From Arachis hypogaea (taxonomy: Eukaryota > Streptophyta > Magnoliopsida > Fabales > Fabaceae), in NCBI RefSeq assembly GCF_003086295.3, contig NC_092042.1:42840137-42904136 (forward strand): a stretch of DNA of 64,000 bases, read 5' to 3'. The notes under the pieces were generated by a model. It was not told the DNA's origin and made no database searches. It saw only the letters and a list, made by a program, of their open reading frames with translations. Below, piece after piece: positions 41,903-53,992 of this stretch. Numbering within the stretch: position 1 is the first letter of the stretch; every line of letters starts with the position of its first letter. The position numbers were made by a program, and so were the translations under genes.

Positions 41903-43450
41903 TGATGAGCGGATATTTTATCCACTTTTTGGGGGTAATTTCATATAGTTTTTAGTAGGATTTAGCCACTTTTTAGTATATTTTTTTATTAGTTTTCATG
42001 CAAAAATCATATTTCTGGACTTTACTACGAGTTTGTGTGTTTTTCTATGATTTCAGGTATTTTCTAGCTGAAATTGAGGGATCTGAGCAAAAATCTTATT
42101 CAGAGGCTGAAAAAGGACTGCAGATGCTGTTGGATTCTGACCTTCCTGCACTCGAAGTGGATTTTCTGGAGCTATAGAACTTCAAATGGCGCGCTCCCAA
42201 TTGCGTTGGAAATTAGACATCCAGGGCTTTCCATTAATATATAATAGTCCATACTTTGAGTGCGTTTTGACGACGTAAATTGGCGTCAAAACGCCAGCTC
42301 TCCGCCCTTTTCTGGCATCAAAACGACAGAACTGGCAAAAATATTGGAGTTAAACGCCCAAACTGGCATCAAAACTGGCATTTAACTCCAAGAAAGGCCT
42401 ACGCACACGAATGCTCCAATGCTCAGCCCAAGCACACACCAAGTGGGCCCCATAAGTGGATTTATGCACTACCTATCTTAGTTTACTCATTTTCTGTAAA
42501 CCTAGGTTACTAGTTGAGTATAAAAACTACTTTTAGAGACTTATTTTGTACCTCATAACATTTTCTCATTTTAAATTGTATCTCTACGGCATGAGTCTCT
42601 AAACTCCATTGTTGGGGGTGAGGAGCTCTGCTGTGTCTCGATAGATTAATGCAATTACCACTGTTTTCTATTCAATCACGCTTGCTTCCGTTCTAAGATA
42701 TTCATTCGCACTTAAACATGATGATTGTGATGATCTGTGACACTCATCACCATTCTCAGCTTATGAACACATGCCTAACAACCACCTCCATTCTATCTTA
42801 GATTGAATGTGTATCTCTTGGATTCCTTAATCAGAATCTTCGTGGTATAAGCTAGAATCCATTGGCAGTATTCTTGAGAATTCGGAAAGTCTAAACCTTA
42901 TATGTGGTATTCCGAGTAGGATTCAGAGATTGAATGATTGTGACGAGCTTCAAACTCACAAGGGTTGGGCGTAGTGACAGACGCAAAAGGATCAATGGAT
43001 CCTATTCCAGCATGAGTGAGAACTGACAGATGATTAGCCGTGCGGTGACAATACACCTGGACCATTTTCACTGAGAGGATGGATGGTAGCCACTGACAAC
43101 AGTGATCCACCAACACACAGCTTGCCATAGGAGGAACCTTGCGTGCGTGAAGAAGAAGATAGGGGGAAAGCAGAGATTCAGAAGACAAAGCATCTCCAAA
43201 ACTCCAACATATTCTCCAGTACTGTATAATAAGTATTATTTAATCCATGCTCTCTTGTTCATTTGCAAGTCAACCGATAATTATAATTGTTATCCTGACT
43301 AAGAGTTACAAGATAACCATAGCTTGCTTCAGGCCAACAATCTCTGTGGGATCGACCCTTACTCACGTAAGGTATTACTTGGACGACCCAGTGCACTAGC
43401 TGGTTAGTGGTACAAATTGTGAAAAGTGTGATTTACAATTTCATGCACCA
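41903..43450 (+). repeat. Element C 5' LTR
   Basis: 1548 bp, from TGATGAGCGGATATT to CATGCACCA. Palindrome cores lie at 42282, 42314, 42346 and 42377, and the CCTTAC-TCAC-GTAAGG hairpin at 43357-43372. Confidence 0.88.
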
Positions 43451-43456
43451 AGTTTT

Positions 43457-43474
43457 TGGCGCCGTTGCCGGGGA
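43457..43474 (+). other. Element C primer binding site, tRNA-Asp
   Basis: Perfect TGGCGCCGTTGCCGGGGA, six bases after the LTR end. Confidence 0.93.
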
Positions 43475-43786
43475 TTGTTTGAGTTTGAACAACTGATGGT
43501 GAATCTTGTTGCTTGGATTAGGAAAATTTTGTCTTTTGGGTCACAGTCTTTTATTTTCTTTTTAAAAATTTTTCAAAAAAATATTATTTTTCCTTATTAA
43601 TTTTTAGTTTTTCTGTGAGTTTAGTGTCATGTTTTAAGTTTGGTATCAATTGCATGCTTTTCTTTGTCTTTCAATTTTCGAATTGCATGTTTTTATTTTC
43701 CTTTAAAAATACCTTATTAAAACACGTTAAATTTATAGCTCAGTTGGCTATAGCATAGGCTTGTGTTCTTAGCAACCAGATTCTTA

Positions 43787-44161
43787 AACCTTGATGCCAA
43801 GTTAGCTGGAGAAAAATGATTGCTCCAGTTAAATGAGCTAGGGGAATTCAGACTCAATGATTTTGAAAATGCAAAAATTTACAAAGAGAAAGCAAAAAGA
43901 TGGCATGATAAGAAGCTGTCATCCAGAGTCTTTGAGCCAGGGCAGAAAGTTCTGCTTTTTAATTCTAGGCTCAGATTATTCCCCGGAAAATTGAAATCCC
44001 GGTGGAGAGGACCATATGTGATTACAAGTGTGTCACCATATGGATACGTAGAGCTTCAGGATAATGATTCTAACAAAAAGTTCATTGTTAATGGACAGAG
44101 AGTCAAACATTATCTTGAAAGCAATTTTGAGCAAGAATGCTCAAAACTGAGACTTGATTAA
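43787..44161 (+). pseudogene. Element C integrase C-terminal fragment
   Basis: The frame enters with NLDAKLAGEK, has a TGA at 43817-43819 (a CGA or AGA codon is expected), and continues to 44161 through FENAKIYKEKAKRWHDKKL, VLLFNSRLRLFPGKLKSRW and GPYVITSVSPYGYVEL. This is the integrase C-terminal region of Athila polyproteins. Everything upstream in pol is missing; the deletion junction lies about 43700-43787, close to a tRNA D-arm-like phrase in the leader. Confidence 0.85.
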
Positions 44162-44386
44162 AGCTCAGTAATAGTCCAGCTAAAGACAATAAAGAAGCAC
44201 TTGCTGGGATGCAACCCAGCCATTAACAAAGCTTATTTGTTAATTAATTGAATTTTACAGGTTCATATTAATTATCTTCAAGGTAAAATAGCAATTGCAT
44301 GAGTTCACAGAGTTACAGAAGGATTCAGAGGATAAAACAGCAAAAAGAAGCTCACTGGTGCGAAAAAGCCAGTAAAAGCTGTTTTG

Positions 44387-44655
44387 GGCGTTAAACACCC
44401 AAAAGAAGCATCTACTGGGCGTTTAACACTAGTAGAGATAGTCATCTGGGCGTTAAACGCCAGAAAGAAGCAACTTCTGGGCGTTTAATGCCAGATTTAC
44501 AGCATCCTGGGCATTCAGAAAAACGCCCAGTGATAAAGGAGTTTCTAGCGTTTAACGCTAGCTAGAAGCAATAGATGGGCGTTAAACGCCCAGACCAAGC
44601 ACCAACTGGGCGTTAAACGCCCAAAACATGCAGCAGTTGGGCGATTAACGCCATG
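44387..44655. repeat. 31-bp palindrome array in element C
   Basis: Cores start at 44387, 44418, 44449, 44480, 44510, 44547, 44578, 44609 and 44640. All spacings are 31 except 30 and 37 around a unit with an insertion. Confidence 0.9.
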
Positions 44656-45146
44656 ATTGTGGAATGGAGGAAGTTTTTGTTTCCAACTTGATTTTTTTCA
44701 AATTTTCATGTTTCCATCCATAATTTCTTGCATAAACATATTACAAATCCTAATTTTTCAAATCCCTTTTCAAACATATCAAATGTATCTTAATTCTAAA
44801 CATAAGTCTTTTTTTTTAAATCCTCTTCAACTTCTTTTCAAATCTTTTTCAAAACTCAATTATCTTTTTGAATTCTTTTTAAATCTTTTTAAATTCTTCT
44901 CAAATCTTTTTAAACTCATCATATCTTCTTTTCGAAATTTAGATTTATCTTTTTCAAATATATCTTTTCAATTTTAAATTGCATCTTTTTCCTATCATAC
45001 TTATCTTTTACAAATCATATCTTCTATCATATCTTCTTCAAAATTTTTGAAAACCCACCCCTCCCTTTAAATCCATGTTTGGCTCCCTCCTCTCCTCCAC
45101 AAATTCGAACTTGGCTCTCCATCTATCCCTCTCCTTTCCTTTCTTT
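44656..45146 (+). other. Element C spacer before the internal hairpin
   Basis: T/C-rich non-coding sequence with lines of the type 'aaatcttttt'. It matches 49320-49565. Open frames are Phe/Ser-rich and low complexity. Confidence 0.55.
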
Positions 45147-45183
45147 TTGCTTGAGGACAAGCAAACCTCTAAGTTTGGTGTGT
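45147..45183 (+). promoter_or_regulatory. Element C internal hairpin plus purine-like tract
   Basis: Stem TTTGCTTG (45147-45154) and CAAGCAAA (45159-45166) closes AGGA, followed by CCTCTAAGTTTGGTGTG. It ends 36 bases before the second-ORF ATG at 45220, the same distance as in N. Confidence 0.82.
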
Positions 45184-45219
45184 TTATCCGTGATCACTAA
45201 ACCAATACCCACTAAGATC

Positions 45220-46352
45220 ATGGCTCCTAAGGGAAAACAGACCGTTCCAAGAGGCAAGAAAGAGAACATTCCAAAATCACTTTGGAATCAAGGGAAGTTC
45301 TTAACCAAAGAACATTCAGACCATTACTACAAAATAATGGGTCTAAGGTCAGTGATCCCGAAAGTTAAATTCAATCTAAAAGAAGACGAATATCCAGAGA
45401 TCCAAGAGCAAATTCGAAATAGGAGCTGGGAAATCCTAGCTAATCCTGAAACAAAGGTGGGAAGAAACATGGTTCAGGAATTCTATTCTAATCTGTGGCA
45501 AACAGACAGGCAGAGAATAGCTGGAACTGCCTTCTATGACTATCAAACTTTGGTTAGACGGAAGATTGTTCACCTTCACCCTGACAAAATAAGAGAGATC
45601 TTCAAGCTGCCTCAACTGCAAGACGACCCAGACTCCTTTAATAGGAGAATGATGAGAACAAATAAGGGCTTGGACGAAATCTTAGAGGATATATGCCTCC
45701 CTGGAACCAAGTGGACAACCAACACAAAAGGAGTCCCAAACCAACTCAAGAGAGAAGATCTCAAACCAGTCGCCAGAGGCTAGCTGGACTTCATTGGGTG
45801 TTCTATACTACCCACTAGCAACCCTCTGAAGTCACCATCAAAAGAGCAGTAATGATCCATTGCATTATGTTGGGAAAAGAAGTGGAAGTTCATCAGCTGA
45901 TCTCTTGTGAACTTTACACAATTGCAAACAAGAACTTCAAAAATGCCAAATTGGCTTATCCAAGCTTAATCTCTATGTTATGTAAAGATGCTGGGGTAAA
46001 GATAGGAGTAAATGAGTATATCTCAGTTGAGCAACCAATCACCAAAAAGTCAATGGAAGGACAACAAGTGCAGGATGACCCCATCAAGAGGAAAGCACAG
46101 GAGTTCCTCCCGTAAATCCCTCAATTTGAATGCTGGGAGCATCTTGAAACATCTGTTACCAAGTTGCAAGAAGCTATAGACCAACTAAAGGAAGAACAGA
46201 AAAACCAAAATAGCATGCTTTGCAAACTGCTTGGGGAACAAGAAGAGCAAAGGCGTGAACTGAGGGAACTGAAGCGTCAGAAGCTGTCTCTTGAAGGACC
46301 ACGCACTCCACAGACTAAGGGAGCATCCACCTCCCAAAATAAAGGTTGTTGA
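45220..46352 (+). pseudogene. Element C second ORF (putative plant transposon protein family), decayed
   Basis: Homologue of N second ORF: a basic start (MAPKGKQTVPRGKKEN), IRNRSWEILANPETKVG, MVQEFYSNLWQT, REDLKPVARG, then a TAG at 45781 where N has TGG (Trp). There is a frame break near 45830 and continuation at 45852-46115 (MIHCIMLGKEVEVHQLI, ISVEQPITKKSM). A coiled-coil-like Glu/Gln tail follows (46164-46352) in a shifted frame. The TGG-to-TAG change is the complement of a C-to-T change. Function unknown as in N. Confidence 0.82.
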
Positions 46353-47366
46353 GTCCTAATCTTAGCCTTAACTCTATGATAATTGTTCTTATTAGGAATT
46401 TACCTTAGAAGTTATATATGAGTAGTAGTAATTAGTATATCTATTTTGATTTTATCTCCAATTAAGCTATAATTTATTTTTCTCATCATTATCAAACATA
46501 AATAAAATAGCAGATTTTTAGAATAAGGAGGCAATATTTTTTCGAATTTTTAAGAAGAAAAATTCTAATTATTTATATGTGGTGGCAATACTTTTTGTCT
46601 TCTGAATGAATGCCTGAACAGTGCATATTTTTTATATTGAATTTTATGGATGTTAAAATTGTTGGCTCTTGAAAGAATGATGAACAAGAGAAATATTATT
46701 GTTGATCTAAAAAATCATGAAATTGATTCTTGAAGCAAGAAAAAGCAGTGAAAAAAAAAAGAGAAGAAGTAGTAGAAAAAGCCAATAGCCCTTTAAACCA
46801 AAAGGCAAGGGTGAAAAGGATCCAAGGCTTTGAGCATCAATGGATAGGAGGGCCCAAGGAAATAAATCCAGGCCTAAGCGGCTAAATCAAGCTGTCCCTA
46901 ACCATGTGCTTGTGGCATGCAGGTCCAAGTGAAAAGCTTGAGACTGAGTGGTTAAAGTCGTGATCCAAAGCAAAAGAGTGTGCTTAAGAACTCTGGACAC
47001 CTCTAATTGGGGACTTTAGCAAAGCTAAGTCACAATCTGAAAAGGTTCACCCAGTTATGTGTCTGTGGCATTTATGTATCCGGTGGTAATACTGGAAAAC
47101 AAAGTGCTTAGGGCCACGGCCAAGACTCATAAAGTAGCTATGTTCAAGAATCAACATACTAAACTAGGAGAATCAATAATACTATCTGAATTCTGAGTTC
47201 CTGTAGATGCCAATCATTATAAATTTCAAAGGATAAAGTGAGATGCCAAAACTGTTCGGAAGCAAAAAGCTACTAGCCCCACTCATCTAATTAGAATCTG
47301 AGTTTCAGTTGAAACTCTGAGATATTATTGCTTCCTGATTTCTTTTTATCCTATTTTATTTATCTA
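46353..47366 (+). other. Element C 3' untranslated stretch
   Basis: About 1 kb with no supported gene. It matches N 15894-16773 in reverse orientation (for example the 'tgtgtctgtggcat' and 'ggtggtaatactgg' segments near 47060-47095). Confidence 0.6.
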
Positions 47367-47405
47367 GTTGCATGGGGACAAGCAACAGTTTAAGTTTGGT
47401 GTTGT
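47367..47405 (+). promoter_or_regulatory. Element C 3' polypurine-like tract with hairpin
   Basis: Arms GTTGCATG (47367-47374) and CAAGCAAC (47379-47386) pair with one mismatch, loop GGGA. They are followed by AGTTTAAGTTTGGTGTTG, which abuts the 3' LTR. It is the only imperfect copy of the hairpin. Confidence 0.75.
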
Positions 47406-48948
47406 GATGAGCGGATATTTTATATGCTTTTTGGGGGTAATTACATGTAGTTTTTAGTATGTTTTAGTTAGTTTTTTGTATATTTTTATTAGTTTTTAGG
47501 CAAAATTCATATTTCTGGACTTTACTGTGATTTTGTGTATTTTTTTTGTGATTTCAGGTATTTTCTGGCTGAAATTGAGGGAGTTGAGCAAAAATCTTAT
47601 TCAAGTTGAAAAAGGACTGTTGATGCTATTGGATTCTGACCTCCCTGCACTCGGAATAGATTTTTTGGAGCTACAGAAGTCCAATTGGCGCTCTCTCAAA
47701 TGGGTTGGAAAGTAGACATCCAAGGCTTTCCAGAAATATATAATAGTCCATACTTTTCTCGAAGATAAATGACATAAACTGGCGTTTAACGCCAATTCCA
47801 TGTTCCATTATGGCGTTAAACGCCAGAAATAGGTTACCAGTTGGAGTTAAACGCCCAAAATAGGTCACAACCTGACGTTTAACTCCAGAAACAGCCCAGA
47901 AACGTGAGAAGCTCAAGTCTCAGCCCCAGCACACACCAAGTGAGCCCCAGAAGTGGATTTCTGCACTATCTGTCTTAGTTTACTCATTTTCTGTAAACCT
48001 AGGTTACTAGTTTAATATTTAAATAACTTTTAGAGACTTATTTTGTATCTCATGACATTTTAGATCTGAACTTTGTACTGTTTGATGGCATGAGTCTCTA
48101 GACTCCATTATTGGGGGTGAGGAGCTCTGCAGCATCTCGATGAATTAAAGCAATTATTTCTATTTTCTATTCAAACACGCTTGTTCCTATCTAAGATGTT
48201 CATTCGCACTTCAATATGATGAATGTGATGATCCGTGACACTCAACACTATTCTCAATCTATGAACACGTGCCTGACAACCACCTCCGTTCTACCTTCGA
48301 TTGAATGAGTATCTCTTGGATTCCTTAATCAAAATCTTCGTGGTATAAGTTAGAATCCATTGGCAGCATTCTTGAGAATTTGAAAAGTCTAAACCTTATC
48401 TGTGGTATTCCGAGTAGGATTCAGGGATTGAATGACTGTGATGAGCTTCAAACTCACAAGGGTTGGGCGTAGTAACAGACGCAAAAGGATCAATAGATCC
48501 TATTCCAGCATGAGTGAAAACTGACAGATGATTAGTCATGCGGTGACAGCGCACCTGGACCATTTTCACTGACAGGACAGATGGTAGCCATTGACAACGG
48601 TGATCCACCAACACACAGCTTGCCGTAGGAGGAACCTTATGTGTGTGAAGAAGATGACAGGGGGAAAGCAGAGATTCATAAGACAAAGCATCTCCAAAAC
48701 TCTAACATATTCTCCATTACTGCATAATAAGTATTATTTAATCCATGCTCTCTTCTTCATTTGCAAGTCAACTGATAATTATAATTGTTATCCTGACTAA
48801 GAGTTACAAGATAACCATAGCTTGCTTCAAGCCAACAATCTCTGTGGGATCGACCCTTACTCACGTAAGGTATTACTTGGACGACCCAGTGCACTTGCTG
48901 GTTAGTGGTATGAATTGTAGAAAGTGTGATTTAACATTTCGTGCACCA
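47406..48948 (+). repeat. Element C 3' LTR
   Basis: 1543 bp, from TGATGAGCGGATATT to GTGCACCA. Palindrome cores at 47781, 47812, 47843 and 47874. The next bases are GCCAG, not the GAATA that would complete the target duplication. Confidence 0.85.
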
Positions 48949-49565
48949 GCCAGTAAGGAGCGTTTTTGGGCGTTAAACGCCAGAATGGGTGCCATTCTGG
49001 GTGTTTAATGCCAGACCTGCAGCATCCTGGGCATTTAAAAAAACGCCCAGTGACAAAGGAATTCTGGCGTTTAAACACCAGCCAAGGTACCTGGTTGGGC
49101 GTTTAAACGCCAAGTAAGGAAGGAAAATTGCCGTTTAAACACCAGCCAAGGTACCTGGTTGGGCATTTAAACACCTAGTAAGGAAGGCAAACTAGCGTTT
49201 AAATGCCAGCCAGGATACCTGGCTGGACATTTAAATGCCCAAAATAGGCAGCAATTGGGCGTTAAATGCCCAAAACATGCTACTCATGGGCGTTTAACGC
49301 CAGGAACATGAAGGGGAGGGGGTTCTTGTTCCCAACTCAGATTTTTTTAATTTTCATATTTCTTTTCACATTTCCTACATGAACATATTACAAATCCTTA
49401 TCTTTCAATTTCAATTTCAAAAATTTCTTAATCCAAAAAAAAAATCTTTTTCTATTTCTTTCAAAATCTTTGTCAAAACTCATATATCTTTTTAAATTCT
49501 TTTCAAATCTTTTATCAAACCATCACATTATCTTTTCAAGCACTAATCCTCTCCCTTCTCTCTCT
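48949..49565 (+). repeat. Partial internal copy of the N/C family fused to the C LTR
   Basis: Starting with GCCAGTAAGG this aligns with element C from about 44379 (GCCAGTAAAAG) onward. It includes another palindrome array (cores at 48969, 49000, 49030, 49066, 49098 and further degraded ones to 49290) and the T/C-rich spacer. Similarity ends near 49565. Confidence 0.75.
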
Positions 49566-49894
49566 ACAAAAATATATTCTGTGTGCAAACACAAGGAACA
49601 CAAGAGGCAAGCTCATAGGCAACAAGGAAGCGTTAGAAAAAGTGTAGGGAATTTAGTTTTTTTAAAATGCTTGGCATGTGTTATGTTCCATTTTTATTTT
49701 CTTCCATTCACGAATGTTATCATGGCATTAATTATCTTTCACTCATCCTTTATTCATGTTGATCATGTCTGTCCACCATGTCATTCATGTCTTCTTGAAT
49801 CGTTAGTATATGTCTCCTTGTGATGTTCATTCAATTATTCACTATACTCATTTTGTGCTCTTTCATATGATTATATTTTTAATATTCCCTTAGA

Positions 49895-50530
49895 TCGAGA
49901 GTACATGCCTTCTTATAATGCTTATTCAATCTCCTATATTATTATATTAATATTTTCTTAGGGCCGAGAGTACATGCCTTCTTATACTGTCTTGTTCAAT
50001 ATACCATATTCTATTATATGCATATGTGTGATCTCTTATATTATTATATTACTATTAATATTATTTTATTCAAATATTTTATGTGCATATCATTATGTTA
50101 TTATTACTCCTTTAAAGTCAAGAGTACATGCTTTCTTAAGTATTTTATTCAAAAATTTAATATACCCTATTATATTATGTGCATCTATGTGACCTGTTAT
50201 ATTATTATGTCATTATTACTCCTTTAAAGCCAAGAGTACATGCTTTCTTAAATATTTTATTCAAACATCTAATATACCCTATTCTACTATGTGCATATCA
50301 TTATGTCATTATTACTCCTTTAAAGTCAAGAGTACATGCTTTCTTAAATATTTTATTCAAATATTTAATATACCCTATTTTATTATGTGCATATCATTAT
50401 TATTACTCCTTCAAAGTCAAGAGTACATGCTTTCTTAAATGTTTTATTCAAATATATAATATACTCTATTCTTATTATATGATCGTTGCACCATTATATT
50501 ACTCCTTTAGGATCGAGAATACATAATTTC
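49895..50530. repeat. Tandem repeat, about 95 bp, degenerate
   Basis: The phrase GAGTACATGC or close variants recurs near 49901, 49970, 50124, 50236, 50332, 50423 and 50519. The last four intervals are 91-96 bases, with AT-rich sequence between. Confidence 0.75.
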
Positions 50531-50777
50531 TTTAATATTTTGTGCAATTATTTAAAATGCCCTATTTTCTGCACTTTGATATGACCTCTTTCAATCCATG
50601 CTATTATATTACCAAGATCTTTTAATTAGAAAATCTATACACATGCTAGAGTCTCATGATTTTCATATATCCCTTTATTATCACAATTGTTCCTTTTCTT
50701 CCATGATCTCTTCTTATATGATTTTTCTCTCATGTATGTTTAAACAACCTAAGTGTAAATTGAACTGAGGGAATGAT

Positions 50778-51165
50778 CCTTCGTAAGGGAAGGTGACCCC
50801 CAAAGACAAGATAATCGAGATGATCCTTCGGTAAGGGAAGGTGATCAATCGAGATGATCCTTCGGTAAGGGAAGGTGATCGGCAAACCTTTGGGAACCTT
50901 CAGTAAGGGAAGGGAACTCCCATCAATTTTATATAATAAGATATCTTTGTTGATATAACTCTTTTCTTGTATATGTCTAAATAACCTTGATTGTAAATTG
51001 AACTGAGGGAGTGATCCTTCGGTAAGGGAAGGTGACCCCCAAAGACAAGATATCGAGATGATCCTTCGGTAAGGGAGGGTGATCGATCGAGATGATCCTT
51101 CGGTAAGGGAAGGTGATCGCCAAGACACTCGAGATAAGAACCTTCGGTAAGGGAAGGGGACTCTC
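50778..51165. repeat. Hairpin repeats CCTTCGGTAAGGGAAGG in two blocks
   Basis: Units start at 50778, 50825, 50859, 50897 and again at 51016, 51063, 51097, 51141. The second block repeats the first about 238 bases later with the same 47 and 34 spacings. Each unit can fold: CCTTC pairs with GAAGG. Confidence 0.8.
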
Positions 51166-51482
51166 GTTTATACCGGTTTGAGCTCAATACCTTCCATAAA
51201 AGTTAAAAGTTAAGAAAGCATGAATGAAAATTTGATGTTTATGTTTTTTTTTCTTTAGATTTAATTATGATTATGTTGATGTTACTTAAGATGTTATCCT
51301 TCTATTTTTTCCTTTTTGCACACATGTTTTACAAGAAAGATACATATTACATGCCACGTTATACGCTCTTTTTAAAAATCCCGCACGTGGGCTGGAGATA
51401 GATATGGAGGTGTTGCATAGCACTCCTACTGAGACGTTAGGTTCTCACTCCCTTTCTTTTTCCATACTGTCTCCAGAGGAAC

Positions 51483-51755
51483 ATGGCACAGCGGATAGAG
51501 ACGATGCAGTGTCCCCCGAAGGTAACTTCTGAGTATGACCCATCGAAGCACGTGTGGGTAGTTGCGACCACTACTACCGTGCTCCAAACTATCTACTTAG
51601 ATCGAGAGTTCGTGGAAGAAGAACCCCAGCTGCCCGTCGTAACCTTTCTAGACAGGAACGCTTCAGCATCTAAGAAGCGGTCATCTAAGGTGGTACACCT
51701 CGAGTCTGATTCCAAAACCGAGGAAGAGGAATCCGACAACCCGAGCCAAGGATAG
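51483..51755 (+). CDS. Short acidic ORF in LTR-like region, unrecognised
   Basis: A 90-codon ORF (MAQRIETMQCPPKV...). The C-terminal third is Lys/Ser then acidic (HLESDSKTEEEESDNPS). The ATG is six bases after a pyrimidine tract ending GTCTCCAG, like a splice acceptor. The acidic Ser-Asp tail and the acceptor-like upstream tract are reminiscent of the ORF inside the K LTRs, though the sequences do not align in a way I can see. It may be a chance ORF. Confidence 0.35.
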   Translation: MAQRIETMQCPPKVTSEYDPSKHVWVVATTTTVLQTIYLDREFVEEEPQLPVVTFLDRNASASKKRSSKVVHLESDSKTEEEESDNPSQG

Positions 51756-52015
51756 GACATGACACAAGGATGGAAGTTTCTTCGATGAAACTAGTTAGGA
51801 TGCGTTAGTTTCCTTTTCGTCATAGTTACCTTTAAGCACTATCTCCTTTAGAACCGTGTTCATGGGAATTCTTTTATGTTTGCTTGAACCTCTTTGAGTT
51901 TTGTTCAATTTCATCCTTTTAGTACTACTCGATTTCCACCCAAGGTTTCGCGCGTGTTTTCCTTCTTTTCTTAACTAACGATTTAGTTCTTTGCTTTTTC
52001 ATATTAAGTGTGACA

Positions 52016-52802
52016 CCCTACTTAAAGGCCTTTAAAGGTAGAATATTAACTTAGGATGTTGTATTGACCTCACGATGGGACTACATTGAAGCTAAATGAA
52101 ACTTTTTTGGATTCAAATAGAACACTTTAAACCTTAAGGACCAAAATAGGATTACGCCTAAACGTAGGGGACCAATTTAATACTTTACTCTTTGTTAAAC
52201 CATCAGCATGTTTTGTTATATTCAATTCTCCTACTAACACATAAGACAAAACCAAGCATAACAAAACACAGGTGAGAGAGACATCTTAAAATATTTACAC
52301 CATTAATATAAATAGAAAAGAGAAAATAGATTTTTTTTTTTTGCAAAATAAAATATAATAACACCAAATAAGGGTAAATAAATCATAAATTATTTGTCAA
52401 TAAGTCAGGAATAATTCATACAAAATTTGACAAAATGATAAAAGGATAATAATTTTAAGTAATACTTTTTCCATTAATTCATCTATCAAATTTATATAAA
52501 ACATAAATATTAATAAAAAATAAATAAAATGGACATAAATAAATCTTACTAAGCATAACTAATTTGATAACATGTCTTTGTTTTCTTTGTAAACACTTTT
52601 TTCTATATAAACTTACAGCAAAACATAACTAAGACATCTTAATAATACTTGTATCATAAAACAAATAGATAGTGAACTTAAGTGATAAAACAAAGAGTAT
52701 TATCTTCTCAGCTTGGACTGCATTCATTTGGTCATAGAGCAAATGATGAACTCCTCAACAAAGAACCAATTCAAAAATGAGAATATCTTATCTAAAAAAT
52801 GA

Positions 52803-52860
<58 letters not shown>

Positions 52861-53990
52861 CAACATATCTGATCAAAACTCAAAAGCTTGAAATAACAAA
52901 TCACTTATATTTTTCAGTGACAATTGACCTACACAACAAATAGCTATTAGGCATCAATATAAGTATAGTATAATAGCTACGATCCTGTCAATTCACTTAC
53001 CATAAATAACATCCCTATTTCAATCATTCATAATAAGATGACTTTATCCATTTTCTTTTATTCTTTTCACCAATATTGTCATAAAAAGAGATAACATACA
53101 TAAACAAAAATGAAGAAATAAGAAAAAAAAGAAACAGAGAAACAAAGAATGTCAAAAAGAAGAAAAATTAGTTTTGAAATCGTGATTTTAAACTATAAAC
53201 TATAATATAGTAAAAAGACGTAGCTGCTGCATTTTATTCATCATTCACATACTTACACATATAGATCAATATATCTTACATAACCTTGGAGGCTAACATA
53301 TAAAATCTACAATCTAACTAAGTCAAATGCCACATGCACGTGACACTATATCTACTCACTAGCATAATAACCATTAAAAAAGAAAGCTACTTACAAAAAA
53401 AGATAGCCCAACATTCAATTCAAGTTTAACAATTGGCAACTAAGAACCTGTGTCAAACATGACAGAAAAAAGCATAACTTCACTATACGATGCAATTTTT
53501 TTACACATCTTAAATAGTAGAAATCTTTGTATCATCAACTTAGCATGTCTGCATGAAGATTCTATTGTAGATTTTAATGCCTCTAACTACCTTACACATA
53601 TATTACATCTTATAAAATAAACTACCATAATATCAGCACCACAAGACAACTACTTCACATATCAACAATCTTGAGAATTTTTGAGTTGGGACCAATGGCA
53701 TCTTCAGCCAACTTTTTTAAGTTTCCATTCAAATTTTTTTTAACCTTCAAACTTTTACAAATATTCTCGGTCACTTCTTTCTTGACAACTCTGGGGATCC
53801 ATCAAGAACACTGGATAATACTTTCTATAAAACAAAAACAAAAAAGATTTTATTTATATTTATATATTTACATAATATGCAATTATACATTGAAAACATA
53901 AAAACTACACATAAATTCATTAATTTTATTCCATCTTTGTAATAAATCAAACATATAGAATAAAACTACCATCATAACAACTTATATCAA
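52016..53990. other. AT-rich spacer with (TA)n
   Basis: About 2 kb, no supported gene. A perfect (TA)n tract of about 26 repeats runs 52805-52857. Several A-rich stretches occur. Confidence 0.6.
52805..52857. repeat. (TA)n microsatellite
   Basis: About 26 uninterrupted TA units. Confidence 0.97.
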
Positions 53991-53992
53991 TT

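Larger units (their letters stand above)
41903..48948 (+). mobile_element. Element C: internally deleted Athila-like element
   Basis: 5' LTR 41903-43450, primer site 43457-43474, short leader, then directly the integrase C-terminus (about 43787-44161). Gag, protease, RT, RNase H and most of the integrase are deleted. Next come a 31-bp palindrome array, an internal hairpin, a decayed second ORF, the 3' hairpin and tract, and the 3' LTR 47406-48948. It inserted after GAATA (41898-41902) in B, but GAATA is not found after 48948, so its right end is rearranged. Confidence 0.85.
49566..52015 (+). other. LTR-like region with two kinds of tandem repeat
   Basis: It contains tandem repeats near 49895-50530 and hairpin repeats at 50778-51165, then a short acidic ORF at 51483-51755. 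A TGTGACACCCTAC phrase at 52012, which looks like the start of a gypsy LTR, closes the region. The combination (long non-coding, repeats, one acidic ORF) recalls the K LTR, but I found no paired copy. Identity as an LTR is inference. Confidence 0.4.

Noticed and set aside
43738..43810. A complete tRNA gene in the element C leader.
   Set aside because: Only the D-arm-like part matches; anticodon and T arms do not form and no B-box is present.
51483..51755. Direct homology between the short acidic ORF and the K LTR ORF.
   Set aside because: I could not align them beyond an acidic Ser/Asp tail; only the layout is alike, so no shared origin is claimed.
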